Positions 1-9,187 are shown, numbered from the stretch's first letter. The stretch is 62,851 nucleotides of DNA from an uncultured bacterium (GCA_947073645.1 CAMTMK010000013.1:1-62851); one strand, 5' to 3'. A program made the numbers and translations. The notes: a model not told the origin generated them from the sequence alone.

Positions 1-34
1 CTATATCTTTTTGAATTTCTAATAATGCTGACAT
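1..34 (-). CDS. 5' end of a gene running off the left edge
   Basis: A strong AAAGGAG ribosome binding site precedes ATG at 34, and the frame stays open to the window edge, giving MSALLEIQKDI. It starts 3 nt after the stop of the membrane protein at 38-652, so the two are probably co-transcribed. Too little is visible to name a product. Confidence 0.6.
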   Translation of the reverse strand, partial: MSALLEIQKDI

Positions 35-37
35 TTC

Positions 38-652
38 TTACTCCTTTTCACATTTTAGCACAGATGTTCTTTTATAGTAATAATAAACAAGTGCAAATAT
101 TGCGCAATATAATGAAAATTCGGCAGATTCTTCTAAAACTGTACTGTCCAAAGTTTTTTCACCTAATAATTGCATAACTGTAAGAAAAGCCATTACTATT
201 AAATCTAAAAACGGAAATCTTACCTGTTCAAATACATTTTTAATATCAATCCAGATTTTATTAATAATTGCATACAGGAATGCTCCTGCAATGTAAATAC
301 CCACAATAACATGCGCTAACCAACCGTATTTGTAGTGTGACCATGGATAAAACATATATGGGTTGTCCGGCATTTGGCAGAATATGCATCTTCCGTAGCT
401 TAATTCTCTCATGAACATAAGGAAAATAGCCATAGCTCCGAATCTGAATAAAACTTTATGATTTTTAGCTTTCAAGCATAATATAAACCCAGCAACTAAT
501 GCAATAAGCTGAATATTTTCAAGTAATGAATTTTCAGGGATATAGTCAATATTAAATATCCAAGATAATAAAAGACATATCAAAAATATTCCAAGAGTAA
601 TCATTGTATTTTTGAAATATTTGAAATCAATAAATTTAAAAATCTTTTCCAT
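38..652 (-). CDS. multi-pass membrane protein of unknown function
   Basis: About 204 residues with five to six hydrophobic segments, so it is an integral membrane protein. A central polar stretch contains RELSYGRCIFCQMPDNP, with a CxxC pair, then a Trp/Tyr-rich loop (FYPWSHYKYGW) before another membrane helix. ATG at 652 was chosen over an upstream GTG because AAGGAG lies 7 nt before it. The CxxC could suggest thiol or metal chemistry at the membrane, but I do not recognise the family. It shares an operon with the partial gene at the left edge. Confidence 0.7.
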   Translation of the reverse strand: MEKIFKFIDFKYFKNTMITLGIFLICLLLSWIFNIDYIPENSLLENIQLIALVAGFILCLKAKNHKVLFRFGAMAIFLMFMRELSYGRCIFCQMPDNPYMFYPWSHYKYGWLAHVIVGIYIAGAFLYAIINKIWIDIKNVFEQVRFPFLDLIVMAFLTVMQLLGEKTLDSTVLEESAEFSLYCAIFALVYYYYKRTSVLKCEKE

Positions 653-677
653 ATACACACTCCTTAATTACTATAAA

Positions 678-748
678 TTCCCGAAGATGGATTCGAACCA
701 CCGTTGGAAGAGCCAGAATCTTCAGTCCTGCCGCTAGACGATTCGGGA
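678..748 (-). tRNA. tRNA-Gln (anticodon CTG)
   Basis: The reverse strand folds into a full cloverleaf: acceptor TCCCGAA/TTCGGGA, anticodon stem GAAGA/TCTTC around loop TTCTGGC (anticodon CTG, reading CAG), and T arm GGTGG-TTCGAAT-CCATC. The discriminator base is A, and CCA is not encoded. A consensus promoter lies 15 nt upstream. Confidence 0.93.
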
Positions 749-762
749 GAGTACATGCAAAG

Positions 763-791
763 AATATAACAAATTGCCTAAAGTTGTCAAC
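763..791 (-). promoter_or_regulatory. promoter of tRNA-Gln
   Basis: On the minus strand, TTGACA (791-786) and TATATT (768-763) are separated by 17 bp. The predicted start is just ahead of the tRNA 5' end at 748. It sits directly against the 3' end of the glycosyltransferase gene. Confidence 0.75.
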
Positions 792-793
792 GA

Positions 794-1732
794 TTATTTA
801 AAGCGCGCAATAATTTGTTTGTTATAATCTTCGTCTTTACAAGGTTTTAAAAGACAATTATAACGTTCACTGTTGAAAACAATTTTGCCTTCAATCGGAA
901 CAAACTTATCAGCTTTGCGTAAGAAAGTTTCATAACAGGTATCAAGGTGACCGATATCTAATGCTCTGTATCCTTTTTCAGCTAAATCTACTGCCAGTAG
1001 TGTAGCTGTTGGACCTAATGCGAGTACGAATAGTTTCTCTTTTGGTTGTTTTAAACATTCTGCCAAAATAGTATCGTATTTTGAAAATGCATTTTTTATA
1101 GGACATAAAATTCTTTCTATAGAATTTGCATTATCAAATAGGTCGTTGCCTATTCCTAAACGGCTTCCTGCACCTTCTACGATTATTATATCTTTATTAT
1201 TCCATAATGATTTGATTTTTTTATAATATTCATTACCCTGTTCTTCTGAATTAAATTTAAAACGTCTTGCTAGGCTTGCATCAACATAAGTTTTATCAAA
1301 GTTTATGTATTTATAAAGAGTTTCTCTGCAAAGCATTATAACTTTTTTCATATAATTGTTCGGGCAATAGCCGAATACATCTACAATTCCTATTAAAACA
1401 TTTTCATTTTCACATTTTAATATTTCTTTTAATCTTCTTGTTAATTCAGGGTGACTTTTTTGAAATCCGATGTTTTCACCCATAATAAGTTTGAATTCAC
1501 CATCACCGTAGCGAGCAACAGATTTGCCTGAAGAAATTAGTTCTTCAAGAGAATCATCAAGATTCAGAATGTTAGGAAGTTTTATATTTTGCAGTGTTCT
1601 AGGATCTGCAAGTTCATAAAGCAGGTTTTTAATTTGTGCGGGGGGGGGGCATGCTGTATGCAGTTTCATTTTAATGCCAAACAAACAAATTTCATAACTT
1701 TCTGTAGATGCATTTTTTTTTATATAAAACAT
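794..1732 (-). CDS. GT-D fold glycosyltransferase with a poly-C tract
   Basis: About 312 residues resembling the GT-D (DUF1792) glycosyltransferases used in glycan or glycoprotein extension. The hallmark is SVARYGDGEFKLI near residue 70; the C-terminal half has a Rossmann-like VLALGPTATLLA and DIGHLDT. The N-terminus carries a short FGIKMKL motif. A run of ten C on the coding strand (1649-1640) encodes Cys-Pro-Pro-Pro near residue 30, and in this copy the frame is intact. The ATG at 1732 was chosen because AGGAGAGAAGG precedes it; a longer upstream frame lacks a ribosome site. Slippage in the tract would truncate the enzyme before its catalytic domain, so surface glycan expression may be phase variable (inference). 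Confidence 0.8.
   Translation of the reverse strand: MFYIKKNASTESYEICLFGIKMKLHTACPPPAQIKNLLYELADPRTLQNIKLPNILNLDDSLEELISSGKSVARYGDGEFKLIMGENIGFQKSHPELTRRLKEILKCENENVLIGIVDVFGYCPNNYMKKVIMLCRETLYKYINFDKTYVDASLARRFKFNSEEQGNEYYKKIKSLWNNKDIIIVEGAGSRLGIGNDLFDNANSIERILCPIKNAFSKYDTILAECLKQPKEKLFVLALGPTATLLAVDLAEKGYRALDIGHLDTCYETFLRKADKFVPIEGKIVFNSERYNCLLKPCKDEDYNKQIIARFK
1640..1649. repeat. G10/C10 homopolymer tract inside the GT-D gene
   Basis: Ten consecutive G on the plus strand, within the 5' coding part of the glycosyltransferase. Long G runs are very unlikely by chance in sequence this AT-rich. This length is typical of slipped-strand contingency loci. Confidence 0.85.
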
Positions 1733-1817
1733 TCCTTCTCTCCTTTTGGGAAAAATTATATCACAAATTGTTAACAATATAGCCATGACATTTTGGTTAT
1801 AGTTTAATAAATATATT

Positions 1818-4343
1818 ATGAATTGTTTTTTTAGAAATGAAGCATTATATAAATGCAATAAGCCATATCAGTATGTAGGCGGAGAATTTTTATCCGCGAA
1901 TAAAGATTTTGATACTGCAAAAGTCAGATTTGCTTTTGCGTTTCCGGATAAATACGAAATCGGTATAAGTAATCTTGGCGTCAGGGTTTTATACGGATTA
2001 ATTAATGCACAGCAGGATTATATGTGCGACAGAGTTTATGCGCCGGAACCCGATTTTCAGCCTGAGATTTTGTATGGTCTTGAAAGTAAAAGACCTATTA
2101 ACGAATTTGATGCTGTCGGATTTTCTCTGCAGTATGAAATGGCTTATCCTACAGTTTTGAAAATGTTGGAAATGTCGGGAATCCCATACCGTAACGATAT
2201 GAGAGGAGATAATGATCCGATAATTATTGCGGGCGGCCCTTGTGCTTTTAATCCTTTGCCGTTGGCTGATTTTGTTGATGTGTTTATGATTGGTGACGGT
2301 GAGGACAGTATAATAGAAACCTGCCAAATCTTAGAAAAAACAAAAGGTTTACCGCGTCAAGAAAGGATTAATGCTTTATGTCAAGGTGAAAATTCCGGAC
2401 GTTGGTCGGCTTCTGTCGGTGGCGGTGTAACGAAAAGAATTGCGCAGTTAAAATATGAAACTGCATTGAAAGAATATCCTATACCGTTTTCAACATCTGT
2501 TCAAGATAGAGCAATTGTTGAAATACGCCGAGGATGCGGAAGAATGTGTCGTTTTTGCCAACCCGGGCACGTAACTTTACCTATCAGAGAACGTTCTGCG
2601 GAAGACATTATAAAAATCGCAAAAGAGCTTGTAAAAAATACGGGATATGACGAGTATTCGCTGCTGTCACTTTCTTCAAACGACTATAAGAATATTAATG
2701 AAGTTATAAAAGAACTTGCTGTTGATTTTAATGAGAAAAAGATTTCCGTGTCACTTCCTAGCCAGCGTATTGACGGGTTTAATCTTGAACTTGCTGATCT
2801 GGTTCAAAGTGTCAGAAAATCTACAATGACTCTTGCGCCTGAGGCCGGAAGTCAAAGACTGCGCGATAAGATAAAGAAAAATATTAATGAAGAACAAATT
2901 TTGAATGCTGTTTTAAAATTATACGAAAACGGCTGGTCAAGGGTTAAATTCTATTTTATCTGCGGGCTTCCGACAGAAACATTGGAAGATATGGATGAAA
3001 TGGCAGGTTTATTGTCTAAAATTAAATGGCGTTGTAAACAAATCAAAAAAGAAAAAGGTTTACAGCACGGAATGGATATAACCTGTACCCTTTCAATATT
3101 TGTACCTAAACCTTTTACGCCATTCCAGTGGTATCCGCAAATGCCTTTAGAAAAGGTTTCAGAGCATATTAAATATTTAAAAGAAAAAATTGCTCATGTA
3201 AAAGGTGTTAAAATTAATTATCACGAACAGTTTACATCCCAAATTGAAGCTGTTTTAACCCGCGGAGACCAATCGCTTTGCAAATATATCGAAGCACTTT
3301 ATAAAAAAGGCTGTTACCTTGATGCGTGGGGAGAATATTTGAATGAAGATGTTTGGGCAGATACTGCAAAAGAGCTTGGTATCGATTTGGCAGGTTTGGC
3401 ACAAAAACACTATTCGACTGATGAAGTTTTGCCTTGGGATTTTATTAATATCGGTGTTGATAAAGAATGGTTTATTCAGGAATATAATGACAGTAATGCA
3501 AAACCTACTTGTGAAAAGGTTTGTGTGAATTGCGGAGTATGTAAAAATCTTAAAACTCATAAAGTTTTAGCACCAGCCTATAAGGCAAGTGAAAAAGCAC
3601 AACATCTTAAAATTGAAGTTAAAGACCCAAGACTTTGCCAGGGATATGATAAAGATATTTATAAATACCGTATAAAACTTACTAAAACAGGTATTTTAAA
3701 ATATTTTTCACATCTTGACTGGCAGAATACATTCTTTAAAGCTCTTTCAAGAACTGATTTGAATGTAGTTTATTCATTAGGTTTTAATCCATCAATGAAG
3801 GTTTCTATGGGTATCGCGCTTCCTTTATTTGCTGAAAGTGAATGTGAGTTAGTAGATTTGGAACTTTTTGATAAACTTACACCTGATGAACTCAAACTAA
3901 AGTTAGAGAAAGTTCTTCCCGAAGGTTCAAAAATTATAAGTATTGTAAATATCGAAAAATCAGCGCCTGCAATTGATATGACTGCTCAGTGGGCTGAATA
4001 TAAAATTGATATTTTTGACAAAGCACTTTACGATTTTGAAAATTTAAGATATAATACAGACAAAGTTTTATCTTCCGAAGAAATTTTTATCGAGAAGAAA
4101 AACAAAAAAGGTTTACTTAAAAAAACAGATGTTAAACCATCAATAAAATCATATAGGTTTGAAGATGAGAGTCTGTTCATAGTATTAAAAACGGGTCAAT
4201 CCGCGATTCACAATGCAGACGGAACGGCAGCTGCAGGGATTCCTGCCTTGAGAGCTGATGTCTTGCTCAACTTAATCGCACCTGACGTTACTTTTGATAT
4301 AAAACGTACAAGGTTTTTTGACACCGAAATGAATGAATTATAG
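1818..4343 (+). CDS. radical SAM protein with B12-binding-like N-terminus fused to a DUF2344 domain
   Basis: About 841 residues in two modules. Residues ~20-560 resemble TIGR03960 radical SAM proteins: a cobalamin-binding-like N-terminus, then RGCGRMCRFCQPG, whose C-x3-C-x2-C binds the [4Fe-4S] cluster. Residues ~560-600 hold a second Cys group (CEKVCVNCGVC). Residues ~620-841 (YRIKLTKTGILKYFSHLDW...) match the DUF2344/TIGR03936 module, often a separate or fused partner. The physiological reaction is not known; the pairing upstream of RNase E/G seen here recurs in many bacteria and suggests an RNA or ribosome role. There is no clear ribosome site before ATG 1818, only TA-rich sequence. Confidence 0.85.
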   Translation: MNCFFRNEALYKCNKPYQYVGGEFLSANKDFDTAKVRFAFAFPDKYEIGISNLGVRVLYGLINAQQDYMCDRVYAPEPDFQPEILYGLESKRPINEFDAVGFSLQYEMAYPTVLKMLEMSGIPYRNDMRGDNDPIIIAGGPCAFNPLPLADFVDVFMIGDGEDSIIETCQILEKTKGLPRQERINALCQGENSGRWSASVGGGVTKRIAQLKYETALKEYPIPFSTSVQDRAIVEIRRGCGRMCRFCQPGHVTLPIRERSAEDIIKIAKELVKNTGYDEYSLLSLSSNDYKNINEVIKELAVDFNEKKISVSLPSQRIDGFNLELADLVQSVRKSTMTLAPEAGSQRLRDKIKKNINEEQILNAVLKLYENGWSRVKFYFICGLPTETLEDMDEMAGLLSKIKWRCKQIKKEKGLQHGMDITCTLSIFVPKPFTPFQWYPQMPLEKVSEHIKYLKEKIAHVKGVKINYHEQFTSQIEAVLTRGDQSLCKYIEALYKKGCYLDAWGEYLNEDVWADTAKELGIDLAGLAQKHYSTDEVLPWDFINIGVDKEWFIQEYNDSNAKPTCEKVCVNCGVCKNLKTHKVLAPAYKASEKAQHLKIEVKDPRLCQGYDKDIYKYRIKLTKTGILKYFSHLDWQNTFFKALSRTDLNVVYSLGFNPSMKVSMGIALPLFAESECELVDLELFDKLTPDELKLKLEKVLPEGSKIISIVNIEKSAPAIDMTAQWAEYKIDIFDKALYDFENLRYNTDKVLSSEEIFIEKKNKKGLLKKTDVKPSIKSYRFEDESLFIVLKTGQSAIHNADGTAAAGIPALRADVLLNLIAPDVTFDIKRTRFFDTEMNEL

Positions 4344-4356
4344 TAAAGGATTTTTT

Positions 4357-6066
4357 ATGGAAAGACACAACAACAAACGTCAAAATTTGGAAAAAAGAAT
4401 TATTATTGCTGAACGCGACAATATTTCTGCAGTTATGGAAAACGGTAGAGTTTCGGATTTTATTATTTCAAGAGGGGATGTAATCCTCGGAGATGTTTAT
4501 CTCGCAACTGTAGATAATATTCTGCCGAGTATTGATGCGGCATTCGTAAATGTCGGTGCTGATAAAATGGGCTTTTTACATGCTCAAGATGTTATGGGTA
4601 AAGGCGCATTAAAAGATAAACTTTCTCCAAAACAAAAACTTATTGTTCAGGTTGTTAAAGAACCGACAGGACATAAAGGTCCTAGAGTTACAACTGAAAT
4701 CAGTCTTCCCGGCAGATTTTTGGTTCTTATGCCGAATGAACCCGGTATCAGTATTAGTAAAAAAATTGAAAATAACAAAGAAAGAGCAAGACTTAAATCT
4801 GTTGTAAGTTTGATTAAACCTGTAGGTGTTGGAGTTATTATCCGAACTGAGGCAGAAGGACAATCTGAAGCTGATATTCAAGAAGATTTGGAAGTATTGC
4901 TCGAAAAATGGAATAATATTATTACATCTGCAGAAACTCTTACACCTCCAAATCTTTTGTACAGAGACCAAGATTTACTTTACAGAACAATCAGAGAAGC
5001 TTGTACCGAAGATGTAAAAGAAATCGTTGTAGATACTGCATTTGCGTTGCAAAGAGTTCAAAATATTCTTCAAAACTGGCATATGAGTAAAAATATTCAG
5101 GTAACTTTGTATAAAGGAACTGAGCCGTTGCTTATTGCAGAAGATATTCACAAAGAAATTAAAGCTGCGCTGAATGTGAAAGTTAATATGCCGTCAGGCG
5201 GATATTTGTTTATTCAGCAGACAGAAGCTTTGACAGTAATTGATGTTAACAGCGGTAAATTTACAAGTTCTTCCACTCAAGATGAAACTATCTTGAAAAC
5301 AAATATTGAAGCAGTTCATGAAATCGCACGCCAGCTTCGTTTGAGAAATATCGGCGGTATGGTAATTGTTGACTTTATTGATATGATGTCAAGAGCTGAC
5401 AAGCTTGCAATGCTTGAAGAACTTGAAATTGCGCTTGAACCGGATAAAGCAAAACCACAAGTTGGGCAAATTTCAGATTTGGGACTTGTAGAGTTAACTC
5501 GTCATAGGCAAGGACAGTCTTTGTCCGAAATCTTTACAAAAAGATGTCCGCACTGTCAGGGAACTGGGTATTTCTTGAATGAATTCAATTTTGCTTCTCC
5601 GACTGCAGAAGGTGAATATAGAGCGAAAAATGCAAAAATGAAACTTCCTGTAAATAAGAAAAACAACAGAAATAATAATAAAAACCAAGCTCCAAAATCT
5701 GAACCGGTAGTGGAAGAACAACAACCGCAAGTTCCGGTTGAGGTTGAAGTAGAAAATCCTTCAACTGTGGCAGTTCAAGAAACAGAAAAACGCGATAGTA
5801 AAAAACGCCGCACTAGAAAAAGTAAGTTTGAAAAGAAAGCTGAATCTCAAGAAGAGCCAAAGGTCGTCGAAACGGCAGAAACAGTTTTAAAGCCTAATGA
5901 AGAAATTAAACCTGTGGTTGAAGCTCCTATTGTAGAAGATGTAAAAGATTCAGAAGTTTCAGCGGAGGAAACTCCTAAAAAAACTCGCAGACCGAATCGC
6001 GGGGCTTCAAAAACACGAAAACCACGTGCTAAAAAAGCAGATAAAGAGGAAAAAGTTGAAGAATAA
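4357..6066 (+). CDS. rng: ribonuclease E/G with basic C-terminal tail
   Basis: About 569 residues. The S1-like RNA-binding domain lies near residues 30-120, and the catalytic core includes LTVIDVNSGKF and GMVIVDFIDMM, with the metal-binding aspartates. The zinc-link CPHCQGTGYF is near residue 400. This endoribonuclease matures rRNA and tRNA and starts mRNA decay. After residue ~430 comes a low-complexity Lys/Glu/Arg/Pro tail with basic patches such as KKRRTRKSK and TRKPRAKK, which could bind RNA or tether partners as in cyanobacterial RNase E. ATG 4357 was chosen for its AAAGGA site 6 nt upstream; the upstream in-frame start overlaps the previous gene. Confidence 0.93.
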   Translation: MERHNNKRQNLEKRIIIAERDNISAVMENGRVSDFIISRGDVILGDVYLATVDNILPSIDAAFVNVGADKMGFLHAQDVMGKGALKDKLSPKQKLIVQVVKEPTGHKGPRVTTEISLPGRFLVLMPNEPGISISKKIENNKERARLKSVVSLIKPVGVGVIIRTEAEGQSEADIQEDLEVLLEKWNNIITSAETLTPPNLLYRDQDLLYRTIREACTEDVKEIVVDTAFALQRVQNILQNWHMSKNIQVTLYKGTEPLLIAEDIHKEIKAALNVKVNMPSGGYLFIQQTEALTVIDVNSGKFTSSSTQDETILKTNIEAVHEIARQLRLRNIGGMVIVDFIDMMSRADKLAMLEELEIALEPDKAKPQVGQISDLGLVELTRHRQGQSLSEIFTKRCPHCQGTGYFLNEFNFASPTAEGEYRAKNAKMKLPVNKKNNRNNNKNQAPKSEPVVEEQQPQVPVEVEVENPSTVAVQETEKRDSKKRRTRKSKFEKKAESQEEPKVVETAETVLKPNEEIKPVVEAPIVEDVKDSEVSAEETPKKTRRPNRGASKTRKPRAKKADKEEKVEE

Positions 6067-6340
6067 GTTTTTTTTACTTGTTATAACTTTAATATTGACA
6101 ACAAATGCGGGCTTCTGTGCACAGACCCGCACTGTTGCAATTTCTGACCTTATGATAAAATTTGTTATTGCAATGGTTGGAGTAATGCTTGCATCTGTTG
6201 TTATCTGGGCAGGTTTGGCTATGTATAACAAAATTCTTATGAGGAAAGTTTCAACTGCAACAGAGGATGAAATTTTAAAAACTCCTAAAACAATTGATAA
6301 GGCAGTTAAATTTTTTATAAGTAAAAATAGGCTAAGATAA
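6056..6340 (+). CDS. small membrane protein with signal-like N-terminus
   Basis: About 94 residues. A basic N-terminus leads into the hydrophobic segment FFLLVITLILTTNAGFCA, and a second helix (FVIAMVGVMLASVVIWAGLAMY) follows, so it is anchored in the membrane. The TTG at 6056 is preferred because AGAGGAAAAAG lies just before it; a GTG at 6026 has no such site. It overlaps the end of RNase E/G and overlaps the next gene by one base (TAATG), so the three are one operon. Its partner is pilin-like, so a pilus assembly accessory role is possible but unproven. Confidence 0.65.
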   Translation: MKNKFFLLVITLILTTNAGFCAQTRTVAISDLMIKFVIAMVGVMLASVVIWAGLAMYNKILMRKVSTATEDEILKTPKTIDKAVKFFISKNRLR

Positions 6341-6567
6341 TGTTTAAAAAAGACGGATTTGGGGCAATAGATTTATTAATAGGACTTCTTATTACAATCG
6401 CTGTCTTTTTGGTTGGGATGAATGCAATGAAAGGGATTAATCTGCAAAATACTCCAGCTGATACAAGAAGTATTCAAAAGCATGTTGATGCTCAGGTTAA
6501 TGAAATAGAACAAATGCGTCAGAAGTCAATAGACTTTCAGAATGATATATTAAAAGAGGCTCAATGA
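6340..6567 (+). CDS. small type IV pilin-like protein
   Basis: 75 residues. The start MFKKDG-FGAIDLLIGLLITIAVF looks like a short prepilin leader ending in Gly, followed by Phe and a hydrophobic helix. The usual Glu5 of pilins is replaced by Asp. The rest is a polar helix of about 40 residues (HVDAQVNEIEQMRQKSIDFQ), too short for a globular pilin head, so it may be a minor or pseudopilin-like membrane stalk. The stop codon lies inside the terminator hairpin. Confidence 0.6.
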   Translation: MFKKDGFGAIDLLIGLLITIAVFLVGMNAMKGINLQNTPADTRSIQKHVDAQVNEIEQMRQKSIDFQNDILKEAQ

Positions 6568-6578
6568 GCCTCTTTTTT
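6553..6578. terminator. bidirectional intrinsic terminator
   Basis: AAAGAGGCTC-AAT-GAGCCTCTTT followed by a T run. It lies between the convergent pilin-like gene and the Bax-inhibitor family gene and can serve both. Confidence 0.85.
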
Positions 6579-7311
6579 ATCGTCTTGAATTTAATTTTGC
6601 AAGTAATCTTAGAATTTCCATATACAGCCATACAAGAGTAATCATTAACCCCATTGCGCCGTACCATTCATAATCTTTTGGAAGCATTCTTTCAGATGCG
6701 TTTTCTATAAAGTAGAAATCTTGGATTAGTGATAACGCTGCTATTGCTACAACTACTAAACTGAATACGATCCCCGCGATTCCGTTGCCAAACAATCCGG
6801 GAATGCTTCTTCCAAATAATGATACTATAATTTGTACTAAGTATATAGCTCCTATTGATAAAATGGCAGTTAATATAACTGAACGGAATTTTTCAGTGTA
6901 TTGTATAACTTTAGCCTTATATAGCAAAAGCATGACAACCAATGTTGTAAAAGTTAATGCAATAGCCTGTAAAACTATGCCTTGTATTGCACTTTCGAAA
7001 AGTGCTGAAACTCCGCCAAGTAAAATACCTTCAAACAAAGCATAAGGCGGTGCCAGATATTTCGCTCTGCTTATTTTAAAACAGGTTATAAGAACCAGAA
7101 TAAATGCAATAAGCCCAGAGATACCCATTAACGGTGCTAGTGCCGGCCCCATTCCGTTAAATAAAAGGTATAAACTTATACCACAGCCGGCAAGCAGACA
7201 TACAAAAAGCATTATTATTTTGTTTACAGTCCCTTGAATTGTCATTGGTTCGCCTTCAAGAATTCTTTCTTGCGGTGAAAATCTCTCGTCATTTAAAATC
7301 GGATTTGACAT
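6577..7311 (-). CDS. Bax inhibitor-1/YccA family membrane protein
   Basis: 244 residues with seven predicted membrane helices. It has the family's N-terminal region (MTIQGTVNKIIMLFVCLLAGC) and the C-terminal DFYFIENASERMLPKDYEWYGAMGLMITLVWLYMEILRL, here noted by its key residues D-F near 195 and the P-K-x-Y-E-W block. Bacterial members are calcium-leak or protease-interacting inner-membrane proteins. AAGGAG lies 6 nt before the ATG. It stands alone, convergent with the pilin-like gene. Confidence 0.88.
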   Translation of the reverse strand: MSNPILNDERFSPQERILEGEPMTIQGTVNKIIMLFVCLLAGCGISLYLLFNGMGPALAPLMGISGLIAFILVLITCFKISRAKYLAPPYALFEGILLGGVSALFESAIQGIVLQAIALTFTTLVVMLLLYKAKVIQYTEKFRSVILTAILSIGAIYLVQIIVSLFGRSIPGLFGNGIAGIVFSLVVVAIAALSLIQDFYFIENASERMLPKDYEWYGAMGLMITLVWLYMEILRLLAKLNSRR

Positions 7312-7373
7312 AATTAACTCCTTCCTTTACCATGAATTATATATTATATTTATAAATTTAACAAGGTTTGAAC

Positions 7374-9149
7374 ATGTTTTTAGAAAACTTAAACAGATTT
7401 TTTACATATTACGGCAAAGGAAGATATTTGCAATTAATCGGGTTTACCCTATTGTCATTTATCGCAGGTACTCTTGAATTTATAGGGATTGCGTTAATCT
7501 ATCCGTTTATTATGCTTATAATTCAACCGGATATGATTAATATATCAAAGTTTATTAAAATCGATAATTCAATAGCAGGAGGACTGCTAATTGGACTTTC
7601 TGTACTTTTGATTTTTATATTTAAAAATGCATTTATTATATTTACACAATATGTTCAAAATAATTTTACTGCAAATTGGAAGCAAGATATTGTAACACGT
7701 TTTATGAAGTTTTACATTTATGCACCATATAAAGAAGCTATGAAATCATCAGCTAATGACAAACTTTACGTTATTGAAACGCTTTGTAATCAAACTGTTG
7801 ATTGCTTTATTATGAGGGTATTGAACCTTTTTACAAATGTTGTAATTATTTTCATGGTTATTTCATTATTGCTTATTAAATTTCCGCTTCCAGCAATTGT
7901 TACAATAGTGTTTGTTTGTTTGTCTGTAGTTATTCAAAATAAATTTTTTAAAGCAAGAACTATGGCAATTGCTCAAGTCATGGCAGAAAAATTCCATAAT
8001 TACCAAACTGCATTATTGGAAAATTTGAATAATATAAAAGAGATTAAAATATTATCTTCCGAGAATGTTTTTTATGAAAATTTTGTTCAAAAATCAAAAG
8101 ATATGAAAAATATTCAGGCAAAACAAGGCTTTTATGCATCAATCCCACCTTATATTGTCGAAATATTTGTTGTAACAGCATTACTTCTAATGGCTTGTAT
8201 TTTATCTGTTCAAAATATTAATAGTAATTCTAATCTAATTGCATCTTTTGCTATTATTGTTGCTTCACTTTTTAGGATTGCACCTGCCTTGAATCGTATA
8301 CAATCAGCTGTAATCGCGATTAATTCATCAAGAAATTTTGTAAAATTGCTAAATAATGAGCATGAAAAATTTCAGTTTGAATCAGCTGAAAGTTCAGAAA
8401 ATTATGTAAGAATGGGGTTTAATGATAAAATAATTTTTCAAAATGTAAAATTCTCTTATGTTCCAGAAAAAGAAGTTATAAAAAATATTTCATTTGAGAT
8501 TAACAAAGGGGATTTTGTTGGTATTATCGGCTTGTCGGGTGCCGGTAAAAGTACTATTGCAGATATTTTAACCGGACTTTTACCTGTAGATAGCGGTAAA
8601 ATTTTTGTTGACGGGCATGAGCTTACTGAAAAAACATTCCCGCAGTTCCGCAGAATTATTGGTTATGTGCCCCAACAGATAAATATTTTGGATAAATCTT
8701 TTAAGGAAAATGTGGCATGGGGATGTAAAAATATTGATGATGCTTCTGTTATTAACGCATTAAAAACAGCTCAATTGTTTGATGTTATAAATGAATATCC
8801 TCAAGGTATTGAATCAAATGTTATAGTTGGTTCAAACGGACTTTCTCAGGGACAAAAACAGCGTCTTGCAATTGCAAGAGCTTTATATCGTAATCCGGAA
8901 ATATTAATCCTTGATGAGGCAACTTCTTCTCTTGATGTTCAGGTTGAAAATCAAATAACTGAAACATTGAAAGAAATAGGAAAATCAAAAACTATAATTG
9001 CAATTGCACACAGATTGTCAACTTTAAAAGCTTGTAATAAGTTGATTTATCTTAAAGAGGGGCAGGTAGTCGACGTTGGAACTTTTGCAGAATTATGTGC
9101 TAAATATGCTGATTTTGATAATTTAGTAAAATTATCAAAAATAAATTAA
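7374..9149 (+). CDS. ABC transporter, fused membrane and ATPase domains
   Basis: About 591 residues. Residues ~1-320 form a six-helix transmembrane exporter domain. Residues ~350-590 form the nucleotide-binding domain, with Walker A GLSGAGKST, signature LSQGQKQRLAIARAL, Walker B ILILDEATSSLD and the switch histidine in IAIAHR. It probably exports a lipid-linked or hydrophobic compound as a homodimer; MsbA- or flippase-like by architecture, substrate unknown. ATG 7374 follows an AAGG site; an upstream TTG was not used. It ends just before the tRNA-Asn promoter. Confidence 0.9.
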   Translation: MFLENLNRFFTYYGKGRYLQLIGFTLLSFIAGTLEFIGIALIYPFIMLIIQPDMINISKFIKIDNSIAGGLLIGLSVLLIFIFKNAFIIFTQYVQNNFTANWKQDIVTRFMKFYIYAPYKEAMKSSANDKLYVIETLCNQTVDCFIMRVLNLFTNVVIIFMVISLLLIKFPLPAIVTIVFVCLSVVIQNKFFKARTMAIAQVMAEKFHNYQTALLENLNNIKEIKILSSENVFYENFVQKSKDMKNIQAKQGFYASIPPYIVEIFVVTALLLMACILSVQNINSNSNLIASFAIIVASLFRIAPALNRIQSAVIAINSSRNFVKLLNNEHEKFQFESAESSENYVRMGFNDKIIFQNVKFSYVPEKEVIKNISFEINKGDFVGIIGLSGAGKSTIADILTGLLPVDSGKIFVDGHELTEKTFPQFRRIIGYVPQQINILDKSFKENVAWGCKNIDDASVINALKTAQLFDVINEYPQGIESNVIVGSNGLSQGQKQRLAIARALYRNPEILILDEATSSLDVQVENQITETLKEIGKSKTIIAIAHRLSTLKACNKLIYLKEGQVVDVGTFAELCAKYADFDNLVKLSKIN

Positions 9150-9158
9150 AAAAAGTAC

Positions 9159-9187
9159 TTTACAATAAAAATTTTTTTGTATATAAT
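9159..9187 (+). promoter_or_regulatory. promoter of tRNA-Asn
   Basis: TTTACA (9159-9164) and TATAAT (9182-9187) are separated by 17 bp. The tRNA starts 11 nt downstream. Confidence 0.85.

Noticed and set aside
1818-1820. Radical SAM gene as another exact leaderless case
   Set aside because: TA-rich sequence precedes the ATG, but no hexamer ends at -7 with a matching -35, so it was not counted.
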